Source: Salinarimonas sp052380005 (GTDB lineage Bacteria; Pseudomonadota; Alphaproteobacteria; Rhizobiales; Beijerinckiaceae). Taken from it: a stretch of DNA of 64,000 nucleotides. The stretch lies in assembly GCA_052380005.1 (NCBI GenBank), contig JBQTCJ010000008.1; one strand, 5' to 3'. Made by a program: the position numbers and the translations under genes. Below are positions 36,906 through 45,471 of this stretch, one piece after another. The notes beneath the pieces were generated by a model, which saw only the letters and a program-made list of their open reading frames with translations, had not been told where the DNA came from and did not search any database. Position 1 is the first letter of the stretch, and the number at the start of each line of letters is the position of its first letter.

Positions 36906-38066
36906 GTGGTCGACAAGTCCTCCCGCGCCATCGGCGCGGTGCGCCAGTCCTTCGCGCCGTGGAACGACCCGGCGGCGCGCCCGCTCATCCGCTTCGAGGG
37001 CGTGACCAAGCGCTTCTCGGACGCGGTCGCCGTCGACGACGTCACCCTCGACGTCTACGAGAACGAGTTCTTCTGCCTGCTCGGCCCGTCGGGCTGCGGC
37101 AAGTCCACGCTGATGCGCATGCTCGCCGGCTTCGAGGAGCCGAGCGGCGGGCGCATCCTGCTCGGCGGCGTGGACCTCGCCGGCGTGCCGCCCTACGAGC
37201 GCCCGGTGAACATGATGTTCCAGTCCTACGCGCTCTTCCCGCACATGAGCGTGGAGAAGAACGTCGCCTTCGGGCTCAAGCAGGAGGGGCTGGCCAAGGA
37301 CGTCATCGCCGCGCGTGTCGCGGAGATGCTCAAGCTCGTGCAGATGGAGCGCTTCGCGTCGCGCAAGCCGCATCAGCTCTCGGGCGGCCAGCGCCAGCGG
37401 GTCGCGCTCGCCCGCGCTCTCGCCAAGCGCCCGAAGGTGCTTCTCCTCGACGAGCCGCTCGCCGCGCTCGACAAGAAGCTGCGCGAGGAGACGCAGTTCG
37501 AGCTGATGGACATCCAGATCGAGCTCGGCACCACCTTCATCATGGTCACCCACGACCAGGAGGAGGCGATGACCATGGCCGACCGCATCGCCGTGATGGA
37601 TGCCGGGCGCCTCGTCCAGGTGGCGACGCCGGGCGAGATCTACGAGCAGCCGAAGAACCGCTTCGTCGCGGACTTCGTCGGCGACGTGAACATCCTCGAC
37701 GGGACGGTGACCGGGCGCGAGCCGTCCGGCCTGTGGCGCATCGCGGCGCCCGGCGCGCTCGGCCCGCTCGCCGTCGACGATCCCGACGAGGCGCTCGACC
37801 CCGGCCAGGCGGTCGCGGTCGCGGTGCGCCCGGAGAAGATGACGGTCTCGCGCGAGCGGCCGCAGGGCGAGAACGCCCTCGAGGGCGAGGTCTGGGACAT
37901 CGGATATCTCGGGGACTGGACGGTCTACCGCATCCGCCTCGACGACGGGCGCATCCTGCGCGTCACCCGGGCGAACACGACGCGCTTCGTCGAGCGGCCG
38001 ATCGACCTCGAGGAGCGCGTCCACATCGGCTTCCTCCCGGACGCCGCCGTGATCCTCTCGAGCTGA
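36906..38066 (+). CDS. potA: Spermidine/putrescine-type ABC transporter ATP-binding protein
   Basis: A 386-residue ATPase of the PotA/PotG group. The Walker A motif GPSGCGKST, signature LSGGQRQRVALARAL, Walker B LLLDEPLAALD and H-loop VTHDQEEAM are complete. A C-terminal TOBE domain (VRPEKMTVSRERPQGENALE) follows. The start is uncertain: GTG 36906 or TTG 36900, the latter 8 nt after a G-run. It is the first gene of an operon with two permeases; the ligand-binding protein is missing. Confidence 0.9.
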   Translation: MVDKSSRAIGAVRQSFAPWNDPAARPLIRFEGVTKRFSDAVAVDDVTLDVYENEFFCLLGPSGCGKSTLMRMLAGFEEPSGGRILLGGVDLAGVPPYERPVNMMFQSYALFPHMSVEKNVAFGLKQEGLAKDVIAARVAEMLKLVQMERFASRKPHQLSGGQRQRVALARALAKRPKVLLLDEPLAALDKKLREETQFELMDIQIELGTTFIMVTHDQEEAMTMADRIAVMDAGRLVQVATPGEIYEQPKNRFVADFVGDVNILDGTVTGREPSGLWRIAAPGALGPLAVDDPDEALDPGQAVAVAVRPEKMTVSRERPQGENALEGEVWDIGYLGDWTVYRIRLDDGRILRVTRANTTRFVERPIDLEERVHIGFLPDAAVILSS

Positions 38067-38078
38067 GGAGGGGAGGGG

Positions 38079-39014
38079 ATGGCACGCGACGAGATCCGCC
38101 GCGACGAGCCCCGACGCCGCGGTCTGGGCCGCCGGCTCGTGATCGGTGCGCCCTACCTCTGGCTCGGCGCCTTCTTCGCGCTGCCGGTGCTGATCGTCCT
38201 CAAGATCGCGCTCTCCTATCCGGAGCTGGCCCAGCCGCCCTACGGCCCGACGCTGGACCCGGCCGGCGGATGGGAGGGCTTCGTCGCCTTCCTCGGTGAT
38301 CTGTCGTTCGACAACTTCGTCTTCATCACCTCCGACGACCTCTACGTCGCCGCGCTCGGCTCGTCCCTGCGCATCGCCGCGTCCTCGACGCTGATCCTGC
38401 TCCTCGTCGGCTACCCCATCGCCTACGCCATGGCGAAGGCCTCGCCGTCGCTGCGCGGCATCCTCGTCGCGGCGGTGATCCTGCCGTTCTGGACGAGCTT
38501 CCTGATCCGCGTCTACGCCTGGATCGGCATCCTGCGCCCGGAGGGCCTGCTCAACGGCGCCCTCATGGCGATCGGCGTGATCGACCGGCCGCTGACGATC
38601 CTCAACACCGAGATCGCGGTGCACATCGGCATCGTCTACACCTACCTGCCCTTCATGGTGCTGCCGCTCTACGCCACGCTGGAGCGCATGGACGACACGC
38701 TGATCGAAGCGGCGCAGGACCTGGGCTCGACGCCGCTGAAGGCCTTCTGGACGATTACCGTGCCGCTGTCCTGGCCGGGTATCGTCGCCGGCGCGCTCTT
38801 GTGCTTCATCCCGGCGGTGGGCGAGTTCGTCATCCCCGACCTGCTCGGCGGCTCGGACACCTTGATGATCGGGCGCATCCTGTGGAGCGAGTTCTTCTCG
38901 AACCGGGACTGGCCGCTCGCCTCGGCCGTGGCGATCGTGATGCTGGTCGTGCTCGTCGTCCCGATCGTGCTCTTCCGGGAGGCCGAGGCGCGGCGCCTGG
39001 AGGAAGGCCGATGA
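38079..39014 (+). CDS. potB: ABC transporter permease, PotB/PotH type
   Basis: A 311-residue permease with six helices. The EAA loop that contacts the ATPase reads DDTLIEAAQDLGSTPLKAFW. The large extracellular loop after helix 1 is typical of PotB. GAGGAGG-like sequence precedes the ATG, 12 nt after the ATPase gene. Substrate is probably a polyamine or similar cation. Confidence 0.9.
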   Translation: MARDEIRRDEPRRRGLGRRLVIGAPYLWLGAFFALPVLIVLKIALSYPELAQPPYGPTLDPAGGWEGFVAFLGDLSFDNFVFITSDDLYVAALGSSLRIAASSTLILLLVGYPIAYAMAKASPSLRGILVAAVILPFWTSFLIRVYAWIGILRPEGLLNGALMAIGVIDRPLTILNTEIAVHIGIVYTYLPFMVLPLYATLERMDDTLIEAAQDLGSTPLKAFWTITVPLSWPGIVAGALLCFIPAVGEFVIPDLLGGSDTLMIGRILWSEFFSNRDWPLASAVAIVMLVVLVVPIVLFREAEARRLEEGR

Positions 39015-39027
39015 TGGAGGAGAGCCG

Positions 39028-39825
39028 ATGAGAGGCCGCCTGTCGCCCTTCAACGTCGTCTCGCTGACGCTGGGCTTCGCCTTCCTCTACATCCCGATCC
39101 TGATCCTGATCCTCTACTCCTTCAACGCCTCGCGGCTGGTGTCGGTGTGGGGCGGGTTCTCGACGCAATGGTACTTCGCGCTCCTCCAGAACCAGCCGCT
39201 GATCGACGCCGCCTGGGTGACGGTGCGCGTCGCCTTCGTCACCGCGATCCTCGCCACCGTGCTCGGGACGATGGCGGCGATCTCGCTCACCCGATACGGG
39301 CGCTTCCGCGGACGCGCGCTGTTCACCGGGATGGTCTACGCGCCGATGGTGATGCCGGAGGTGATCACCGGCCTGTCGCTCCTCCTGCTGTTCGTCTCGA
39401 TAGACCTCGATCGCGGCTTCTGGACGGTGACGCTCGCCCACGTGACCTTCACCATGTGCTTCGTGACGGTGGTGGTGCAGGCCCGCCTCGTCGCCTTCGA
39501 TCGCTCGCTCGAGGAGGCGGCGATGGATCTCGGGGCGACGCCGTGGCGCACCTTCGTGTCGGTGACGCTGCCGGTCATCGCGCCCGCCGTGCTCGCGGGC
39601 TTCCTCCTCGCCTTCACGCTTTCGCTCGACGACCTCGTCATCGCGAGCTTCACCTCGGGCCCGGGCGCGACGACGCTGCCGATGCGCATCTACTCGTCGG
39701 TGCGGCTGGGCGTCACGCCCGAGATCAACGCCGCCTCGACGATCCTCATCGCGCTCGTCACGATCGGGGTGATCGTGGCCGCGCTGGTGACCAAGCGCTC
39801 GGTGATGATGCGCCGGGCGGGCTAG
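39028..39825 (+). CDS. potC: ABC transporter permease, PotC/PotI type
   Basis: A 265-residue permease with six helices and the EAA motif FDRSLEEAAMDLGATPWRTF. The sequence FTLSLDDLVIASFTSGPGAT is characteristic of PotC/PotI polyamine permeases. Thirteen nt from the PotB gene. The next gene is not a PotD/PotF binding protein. Confidence 0.9.
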   Translation: MRGRLSPFNVVSLTLGFAFLYIPILILILYSFNASRLVSVWGGFSTQWYFALLQNQPLIDAAWVTVRVAFVTAILATVLGTMAAISLTRYGRFRGRALFTGMVYAPMVMPEVITGLSLLLLFVSIDLDRGFWTVTLAHVTFTMCFVTVVVQARLVAFDRSLEEAAMDLGATPWRTFVSVTLPVIAPAVLAGFLLAFTLSLDDLVIASFTSGPGATTLPMRIYSSVRLGVTPEINAASTILIALVTIGVIVAALVTKRSVMMRRAG

Positions 39826-39832
39826 CGGGCAA

Positions 39833-39849
39833 CCTCCCCGCAGGGGAGG
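39833..39849 (+). terminator. Hairpin after the Pot-type operon, dispersed repeat type
   Basis: CCTCCCC-gca-GGGGAGG immediately after the potC stop, followed by the Pu-rich GGAGGGTGGGGAGGG stretch. This is the same design as the elements at 40925 and 41132. Confidence 0.45.
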
Positions 39850-40095
39850 ACGACGGCCGAAGGCCGGAGGGTGGGGAGGGCGGCGGTGCCGCTCGCAGGA
39901 CGTTCGAACGGCCCCGCCGCCCGCGCGTTCCGCGCGGATTTCTCCGCTCCGGGGAGAACGCGGCTTCACCCCGCATTCACCTAAACACGTGGTCATCTAG
40001 GTTACGCACCGATTCACCGACAATTTTAGACGAGATTTCATCCGTCCCCGGCAAGCTTCCCTTCAACAACGCAAGTGGAACAGGGGAGCAGGACC

Positions 40096-40365
40096 ATGGC
40101 TCGTCTCGATCTCGGTGCCGCCGACATCGCCGCCCTCGTGCCGGATCTCGATACCGGTGAGGCCTACCTCGAGCTCGGCCTCATGCATGCGGTCGGCCGC
40201 TCGGTGCCGCTCGATCTCGTCGCCGCGCACAAGTGGCTGAACATCGCGGTCGCCAAGGGCTGCCGGGCGGCGGTCTCGCGCCGGGCCGAGCTCGCGCAGG
40301 AGATGAGCGCCGACGAGATCGCCGCCGCCCAGCGCGCCGCGCGGATGTTTCTCGCCGCCGCCTGA
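40096..40365 (+). CDS. Small Sel1-repeat-like protein
   Basis: An 89-residue protein. It contains one Sel1-type (TPR-like) unit: AYLELGLMHAVGRSVPLDLV followed by AAHKWLNIAVAKG. An amphipathic C-terminal helix follows (MSADEIAAAQRAARMFLAAA). Such single-repeat proteins are common in Hyphomicrobiales and probably mediate protein contacts; the role is unknown. GGGGAGCAGG precedes the ATG. It is upstream of ndk on the same strand. Confidence 0.78.
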   Translation: MARLDLGAADIAALVPDLDTGEAYLELGLMHAVGRSVPLDLVAAHKWLNIAVAKGCRAAVSRRAELAQEMSADEIAAAQRAARMFLAAA

Positions 40366-40441
40366 TCGGGCCGCTTGAGGGTGCGGGGCGGCGCGGCTAT
40401 AAGCCCGCCATCTTCCACGCATCCCGAGAGCGGATACCGAC

Positions 40442-40864
40442 ATGGCCACCGAGCGCACCTTCTCGATCATCAAGCCCGACGCGACCAAGCGCAACCTCAC
40501 CGGCGCCGTGAACGCCGTGATCGAGGAGGCGGGCCTCAGGATCGTCGCGCAGAAGCGCATCCTCATGACCCGCGCCCAGGCGGAGACGTTCTACGCCGTG
40601 CATTCCGAGCGTCCGTTCTTCGGCGAGCTCGTGGACTTCATGATCTCCGCTCCCGTCGTGGTGCAGGTGCTCGAGGGCGAGAACGCCATCGCCAAGTACC
40701 GCGAGGTGATGGGCGCGACGAACCCGGCCAACGCCGCCGAGGGCACGATCCGCAAGAAGTTCGCCCTGTCGGTGGGCGAGAACAGCGTCCACGGCTCGGA
40801 CTCCGCCGAGAACGCGCAGATCGAGATCGCGCAGTTCTTCGCGGGCAACGAGATCGTCGGCTGA
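40442..40864 (+). CDS. ndk: Nucleoside diphosphate kinase
   Basis: Transfers the terminal phosphate from ATP to nucleoside diphosphates. The 140-residue protein starts with ERTFSIIKPDATKRN and holds the catalytic histidine in ENSVHGSDSAENA (about residue 117). Length and motif set are standard for a bacterial NDK. Confidence 0.97.
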   Translation: MATERTFSIIKPDATKRNLTGAVNAVIEEAGLRIVAQKRILMTRAQAETFYAVHSERPFFGELVDFMISAPVVVQVLEGENAIAKYREVMGATNPANAAEGTIRKKFALSVGENSVHGSDSAENAQIEIAQFFAGNEIVG

Positions 40865-40924
40865 CGCGCGCGGTTTCCGGAACTCGGACGACGATCGGTC
40901 GCGTCGCCGATGACGCGCGCGACG

Positions 40925-41181
40925 GTCTCCCCTCTCCCTTGTGGAGAGGGGCCGGGGGTGTGGGGCGTCTAGGATTGTCGCCGACGCCGATGCCGTCCCG
41001 GACCCCCTTTCGTTCCCGACCATCGGCCTGCCGGCGCGGCGCCGCTGCCTCCCCCCCCTCGGGCCACGAGCGCAGGTCGTCCCGCGGTATCGTTCGCAAG
41101 AGAGGGGCGGCATGAATTCGCCTCGAGCAACTCCTGCACGCCCCCCACCCCCGCCCCTCCCCACGAGGGGGAGGGGAGACC
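40925..41181. repeat. 257-bp element with ~50-bp imperfect terminal inverted repeats
   Basis: The outer arms (40925-40974 and 41132-41181) are inverted copies about 86% identical. Each has its own hairpin: CCCCTCTCC/GGAGAGGGG on the left, CCCCTCCCC/GGGGAGGGG on the right. The two differ by a T-A to C-G pair change that keeps the stem. No coding frame is supported inside. It looks like a REP/BIME- or MITE-type non-coding repeat placed between ndk and pcaH. Confidence 0.6.
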
Positions 41182-41361
41182 CGCGGCGCAGCCGCGACGG
41201 CGAAGCGCTTCATCTCGACGCTCTCACGTGATCACGCCCTCGCGCGCCCGCGCGGGGGCGTCCTCGTTTTGACAAGGCCTCCCTTTCGCGCCAAGATCAT
41301 TCGCATACGAATGACCGCGCCCGGCAGCGCCGCCGGAGCGCGGCGCGAGGAGGGACGGGAG

Positions 41362-42084
41362 ATGTCTCAGACGCCCACGCGCGCGTACCCGCGCGAGAGC
41401 CTCGCCGCCCATCCGCCCAACGACGCGCCGGCCTACGCCTCGACGCGCCTGCGCGCGCCCCGCAAGCCGCTGGTGATCCTGCCGCATACGCTGACCGAGC
41501 TGACCGGCCCGGTCTACGGTCACGAGAGCGTCGCGCCCGACGAGAACGACCTGACCGCTGGGCATGCGGGCGCGCCGATCGGCGAGCGCATCGTGGTGAC
41601 GGGCCGCGTCCTCGACGAGGACGGGCGGCCGGTGCCGCATACGCTCATCGAGATCTGGCAGGCCAACGCGGCCGGCCGCTACATCCACGTGAACGACCGC
41701 CACGACGCGCCGCTCGACCCGAACTTCACCGGCGCCGGCCGCGTCGTCACCGACGCGAGCGGCGGCTACACCTTCACGACGATCAAGCCCGGCGCCTATC
41801 CCTGGCGCAATCACCACAACGCCTGGCGCCCGGCGCACATCCACTTCTCCCTCTTCGGGCCGAGCTTCGTCACGCGGCTCGTGACGCAGATGTACTTCTC
41901 CGGCGACCCGCTGCTCGCGCTCGACCCGATCTGGCAGTCGATCCCAGACCCCCGCGCCCGCGAGCGGCTGGTCTCGTCCTTCGACATCGAGACGACGACG
42001 CCCGAATGGGCGCTCGGCTACCGCTTCGACATCGTCCTGCGCGGGCGCGCCGCGACGCCGATGGAGGACCCGCATCATGACTGA
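41362..42084 (+). CDS. pcaH: Protocatechuate 3,4-dioxygenase beta subunit
   Basis: The iron-bearing subunit of the enzyme that cleaves protocatechuate to 3-carboxymuconate. The 240-residue protein shows the intradiol signature LIEIWQANAAGRYIHVNDRH and the ligand-bearing stretch GAYPWRNHHNAWRPAHIHFS, where Tyr and His residues bind Fe(III). GAGGAGGG precedes the ATG. It overlaps pcaG by 8 nt. Confidence 0.95.
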   Translation: MSQTPTRAYPRESLAAHPPNDAPAYASTRLRAPRKPLVILPHTLTELTGPVYGHESVAPDENDLTAGHAGAPIGERIVVTGRVLDEDGRPVPHTLIEIWQANAAGRYIHVNDRHDAPLDPNFTGAGRVVTDASGGYTFTTIKPGAYPWRNHHNAWRPAHIHFSLFGPSFVTRLVTQMYFSGDPLLALDPIWQSIPDPRARERLVSSFDIETTTPEWALGYRFDIVLRGRAATPMEDPHHD

Positions 42085-42673
42085 GCGCCGGGTCACGCCC
42101 TCCGGGATCACCCCGTCCCAGACCGTGGGGCCCTTCTTCGCCTATTGCCTCACGCCCGAGGCCTACGACGCCCGCGGCATCGCCGGCAGCATGCTCGTCA
42201 CGCCGGATGCGACGGGAAAGCGCATCCGCATCGAGGGCCGCGTCCTCGACGGGGCGGGCGAGCCGGTGCCGGACGCCATGCTGGAGATCTGGCAGGCGGA
42301 CGGGGAGGGGCGCTACCCCGACGATGCCGCCGACACCGCCTTCCGCGGCTTCGGCCGCGCGGAGACCGATGCCGACGGCCGCTTCGTCTTCGTCACGGTG
42401 AAGCCCGGCGCGGTGCCCGGCCCGGACGGGACGAAGCAGGCACCGCACATCGCGGTGTCCGTCTTCGCCCGCGGGCTCCTGAACCGCCTCGCGACCCGCC
42501 TCTACTTCGACGACGAGCCCGCCAACGCCGCCGACCCCGTCCTCGCCCTGGTGCCCGCGGAGCGCCGGGCCACGCTGATCGCCCGCCGGGGGGGCGAGGG
42601 CGAATACGCCTTCGACGTGCGCCTCCAGGGCGATGGTGACGGCGAGGGCGAGACCGTGTTCTTCGAGGTCTGA
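42077..42673 (+). CDS. pcaG: Protocatechuate 3,4-dioxygenase alpha subunit
   Basis: A 198-residue partner of PcaH. It has the same fold (MLEIWQADGEGRYPD; VKPGAVPGPDGTKQAPHIAV) but lacks the complete set of iron ligands, as expected for the alpha chain. It is followed after 10 nt by pobA. Confidence 0.94.
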   Translation: MTERRVTPSGITPSQTVGPFFAYCLTPEAYDARGIAGSMLVTPDATGKRIRIEGRVLDGAGEPVPDAMLEIWQADGEGRYPDDAADTAFRGFGRAETDADGRFVFVTVKPGAVPGPDGTKQAPHIAVSVFARGLLNRLATRLYFDDEPANAADPVLALVPAERRATLIARRGGEGEYAFDVRLQGDGDGEGETVFFEV

Positions 42674-42683
42674 GGAGGCCGCA

Positions 42684-43877
42684 ATGACGCAGCCACATGT
42701 CCAGGTCGGCATCGTCGGCGCGGGGCCGGCGGGCCTGCTCCTGTCGCACCTCCTCGACCTCGTCGGCATCTCCTCCGTCGTGATCGAGGCGAGGAGCCGC
42801 GCGCATGTCGAGGGGCGCATCCGCGCGGGGGTGCTCGAGCAGGGCACGGTCGACGTGCTGCGGGATACCGGCGTCGGCGCGCGCATGGACCGCGAGGGGC
42901 TCCTCCATCACGGCACGATCCTGAAGGTCGCGGGCGAGGCACGGCGCATCGATTTCCAGGACCTCGTCGGCAAGTCGGTGATGGTCTACGGCCAGCACGA
43001 GGTGGTGAAGGACCTCGTCGCCGCGCGGCTCGCGGCCGGCGGCGAGATCGTCTTCGAGGTGTCCGACACGCGCATCGACGGCATCGAGGGCGACGCGCCG
43101 ACGCTCTCCTGGACGCAGGACGGCGTTCAGCACGCCCGCCGCTGCGATTTCATCGCGGGCTGCGACGGCTTCCACGGCGTCTCGCGCGCCGCGATTCCCG
43201 CCGACGTGCTGCGGGTCTACGAGCGCGTCTATCCCTTCGGATGGCTCGGAATCCTGGCGAGGACGCCGCCGGCCTCCGAGGAGCTGATCTACGCGCACCA
43301 CGAGCGCGGCTTCGCGCTCCTCTCGATGCGCTCCCCGGAGATAAGCCGGCTCTATCTGCAATGTCCGCCCGACGAGGACATCGCGACGTGGCCCGACGCG
43401 CGGATCTGGGAGGAGCTGCAGGTCCGCCTCGCCGGGGGCTCGGGCTGGCGGCTCGAGGAGGGCGAGATCGTCCAGAAGGGCGTCACCGCCATGCGCAGCT
43501 TCGTCGCCGAGCCGATGCGCCACGGCCGCCTCTTCCTCGCCGGCGATGCCGCGCACATCGTGCCGCCGACGGGGGCCAAGGGCATGAATCTCGCGGTCGG
43601 CGACGTGCGCGTCCTCGCCCGCGCGCTCGAGAGCTACTACGCTCGCGGCTCGGAGGCGGCGCTGGAGGCCTATTCCGACACCTGCCTGCGCCGGATCTGG
43701 ACCGTGCAGCGCTTCTCCTGGTGGATGACGCAGATGCTCCACACCTTCGACGACGCGTCCCCCTTCGACCGCCGCCGCCAGCTGGCCGAGCTCGACTACG
43801 TCACCACCTCGCGCGCGGCGATGACCACGCTCGCCGAGAACTACGTCGGCCTGCCGATGGACTGGGGGCCGGCATGA
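42684..43877 (+). CDS. pobA: 4-hydroxybenzoate 3-monooxygenase
   Basis: FAD/NADPH enzyme that hydroxylates 4-hydroxybenzoate to protocatechuate, the PcaGH substrate. The 397-residue protein has the FAD motif VGIVGAGPAGLLLSHLL, the DG motif FIAGCDGFHGVSR and the second FAD motif LFLAGDAAHIVPPTGAKGMN. GAGGAGG precedes the ATG. It overlaps pcaB by ATGA. Confidence 0.95.
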   Translation: MTQPHVQVGIVGAGPAGLLLSHLLDLVGISSVVIEARSRAHVEGRIRAGVLEQGTVDVLRDTGVGARMDREGLLHHGTILKVAGEARRIDFQDLVGKSVMVYGQHEVVKDLVAARLAAGGEIVFEVSDTRIDGIEGDAPTLSWTQDGVQHARRCDFIAGCDGFHGVSRAAIPADVLRVYERVYPFGWLGILARTPPASEELIYAHHERGFALLSMRSPEISRLYLQCPPDEDIATWPDARIWEELQVRLAGGSGWRLEEGEIVQKGVTAMRSFVAEPMRHGRLFLAGDAAHIVPPTGAKGMNLAVGDVRVLARALESYYARGSEAALEAYSDTCLRRIWTVQRFSWWMTQMLHTFDDASPFDRRRQLAELDYVTTSRAAMTTLAENYVGLPMDWGPA

Positions 43878-45229
43878 CCTTCTCCGCGCTCGATTCCGCG
43901 CTGACCGGCCCGCTCTTCGCGAGCGAGGCCATGCGCGCGGTCTTCGACGATCGCGCGCGGATCGCCGACATGCTGGCGGTGGAGGCGGCGCTGGCGCGGG
44001 CGCAAGCGGGCCTCGGCCTCGCGCCGGAGACGCTCGGCCCGGCGATCGCGGCGATCGCGCCCGACGCCGTCGACCTCGCGGCGATCGGCCGGGAAACGGC
44101 GCATGCCGGCGTGCCCTCCATCCCGTTCCTGAAGGCGCTTCGGGCGATGCTGCCGCCCGCGCTCGCCCGCGACCTCCACAAGGGCGCGACCACGCAGGAC
44201 CTGATCGACGGCGCGCTGGCGCTCGCCCTGCACCGCGCCTTCGCCCTCGTCGCGGCGGATCTCGACGCCATCCTCGCCGGGCTCGCGCGGCTCGCCGAGG
44301 CCCATGCGCGCACCCCCTGCGCGGGGCGCACCTATGGCCAGCACGCGACGCCGGTGACGTTCGGGTTCAAGGCGGCGGTCTGGGCGGCGGGGATCGCCGA
44401 CGTCGCGGCCGAGCTGCCGGCGGTGCGCACGGGCGCCTGCGTCGCCTCCCTGGCCGGGCCGGCAGGAACGCTTCCCGCCTTCGGCGCGCGGGCGCCCGAG
44501 GTCGCCGACGCCTTCGCCCGCGAGATCGGGCTGGCGGCGGCGCCGATCGCCACTCACACGCGCCGGGCGGGCGTGGTGCGGGCGGGGACCTGGCTCGCGA
44601 CGCTCATGGGTGCGCTGGGCAAGATGGCGGGAGATGTCGCCCATCTCGCCGCGACCGAGGTGGGAGAGGTGGCCGAGCCGCACGCGCCCGGCCGCGGCGG
44701 CTCCTCCGCCATGCCGCACAAGCGCAACCCCGTCTCCTGCACCGTGATCCTCGCGGCCGCGAGCGCCGCGCGCGGTCCCGCGACGACGCTCCTCGACGCC
44801 ATGGTCGCCGCGCACGAGCGGCCGGCGGGCGCTTGGCACGCCGAATGGCATGCGCTGCCGACGCTCTTCGGGCTCGCGTCGGGCGCGCTCGCCGAGGCGC
44901 GGCGGCTGGCGGAGGGGCTCGTCGTGGACGAGGCGGCGATGGCGCGCAACCTCGACCTGACCCGTGGCCTTCTCTTCGCCGACGCCGCCGCCGCGGCGCT
45001 CGCGCCGGTCCTCGGGGCCGAGGAGGCGCACGCGCGCGTCACGGCCGCCGCCGACGACGTGCGGTCGCGGGGCATGTCGCTGCGCGACGCCCTCGCCGCG
45101 CCGGGCGATCTTCCCGCGGACGTGCTGGCGCGCGCCTTCGACCTCGCGCCCTACGTCGACGCCGCCGCGGCTTTCGTGCCCGGTGCGCTCGCGCAGGTCG
45201 AAACGGCGCGCCGCGCGCTCGCCCTCTGA
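43874..45229 (+). CDS. pcaB: 3-carboxy-cis,cis-muconate cycloisomerase
   Basis: Converts the PcaGH product to 4-carboxymuconolactone. The 451-residue protein belongs to the fumarase/aspartase superfamily, shown by GRGGSSAMPHKRNPVSC. The early LHKGATTQDLIDGA contains the other conserved block. It ends the pcaHG-pobA-pcaB operon; pcaD is not in the window and a pcaC-like gene lies at 15.7 kb. Confidence 0.94.
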   Translation: MTFSALDSALTGPLFASEAMRAVFDDRARIADMLAVEAALARAQAGLGLAPETLGPAIAAIAPDAVDLAAIGRETAHAGVPSIPFLKALRAMLPPALARDLHKGATTQDLIDGALALALHRAFALVAADLDAILAGLARLAEAHARTPCAGRTYGQHATPVTFGFKAAVWAAGIADVAAELPAVRTGACVASLAGPAGTLPAFGARAPEVADAFAREIGLAAAPIATHTRRAGVVRAGTWLATLMGALGKMAGDVAHLAATEVGEVAEPHAPGRGGSSAMPHKRNPVSCTVILAAASAARGPATTLLDAMVAAHERPAGAWHAEWHALPTLFGLASGALAEARRLAEGLVVDEAAMARNLDLTRGLLFADAAAAALAPVLGAEEAHARVTAAADDVRSRGMSLRDALAAPGDLPADVLARAFDLAPYVDAAAAFVPGALAQVETARRALAL

Positions 45230-45254
45230 TGGTCAGCCGAACGGCCGCTGCGGC

Positions 45255-45425
45255 TCAGGACGCGAGCAGGATCTTGCCCGCTCGCCCCGACCGCTCGGCA
45301 TGGCGCAGGGCGTCCGCGATCTCCGCGAGCGGGAGGGTCGGGCCGGTCTGCTGTGCCCCGTGCGTCTCCAGGCGGACCACGTCCGCGGGTTCGCCGAAGC
45401 GGTGGACGAGCGTGGCGAGCGTCAT
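45255..45425 (-). pseudogene. Remnant of an MDR oxidoreductase with the middle deleted
   Basis: A 56-codon frame joins the extreme N-terminus of a quinone oxidoreductase (MTLATLVHRFGEPADVVRLE) directly to the extreme C-terminus of such a protein (LPLAEIADALRHAERSGRAG then KILLAS and stop). The whole catalytic and nucleotide-binding part, about 270 residues, is missing. The frame is still open and the codons look normal. It is most likely an in-frame deletion relic. It is divergent from bioM. Confidence 0.65.
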
Positions 45426-45471
45426 CGTGCCCGCGACCCTATCCCATCGCAGCCGCGGGTGCTAAGGGCCG

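Noticed and set aside
36855..39053. 732-codon minus-strand frame opposite the Pot-type operon
   Set aside because: Low-complexity Arg/His/Asp sequence, no ribosome site, and complete overlap with three recognisable genes.
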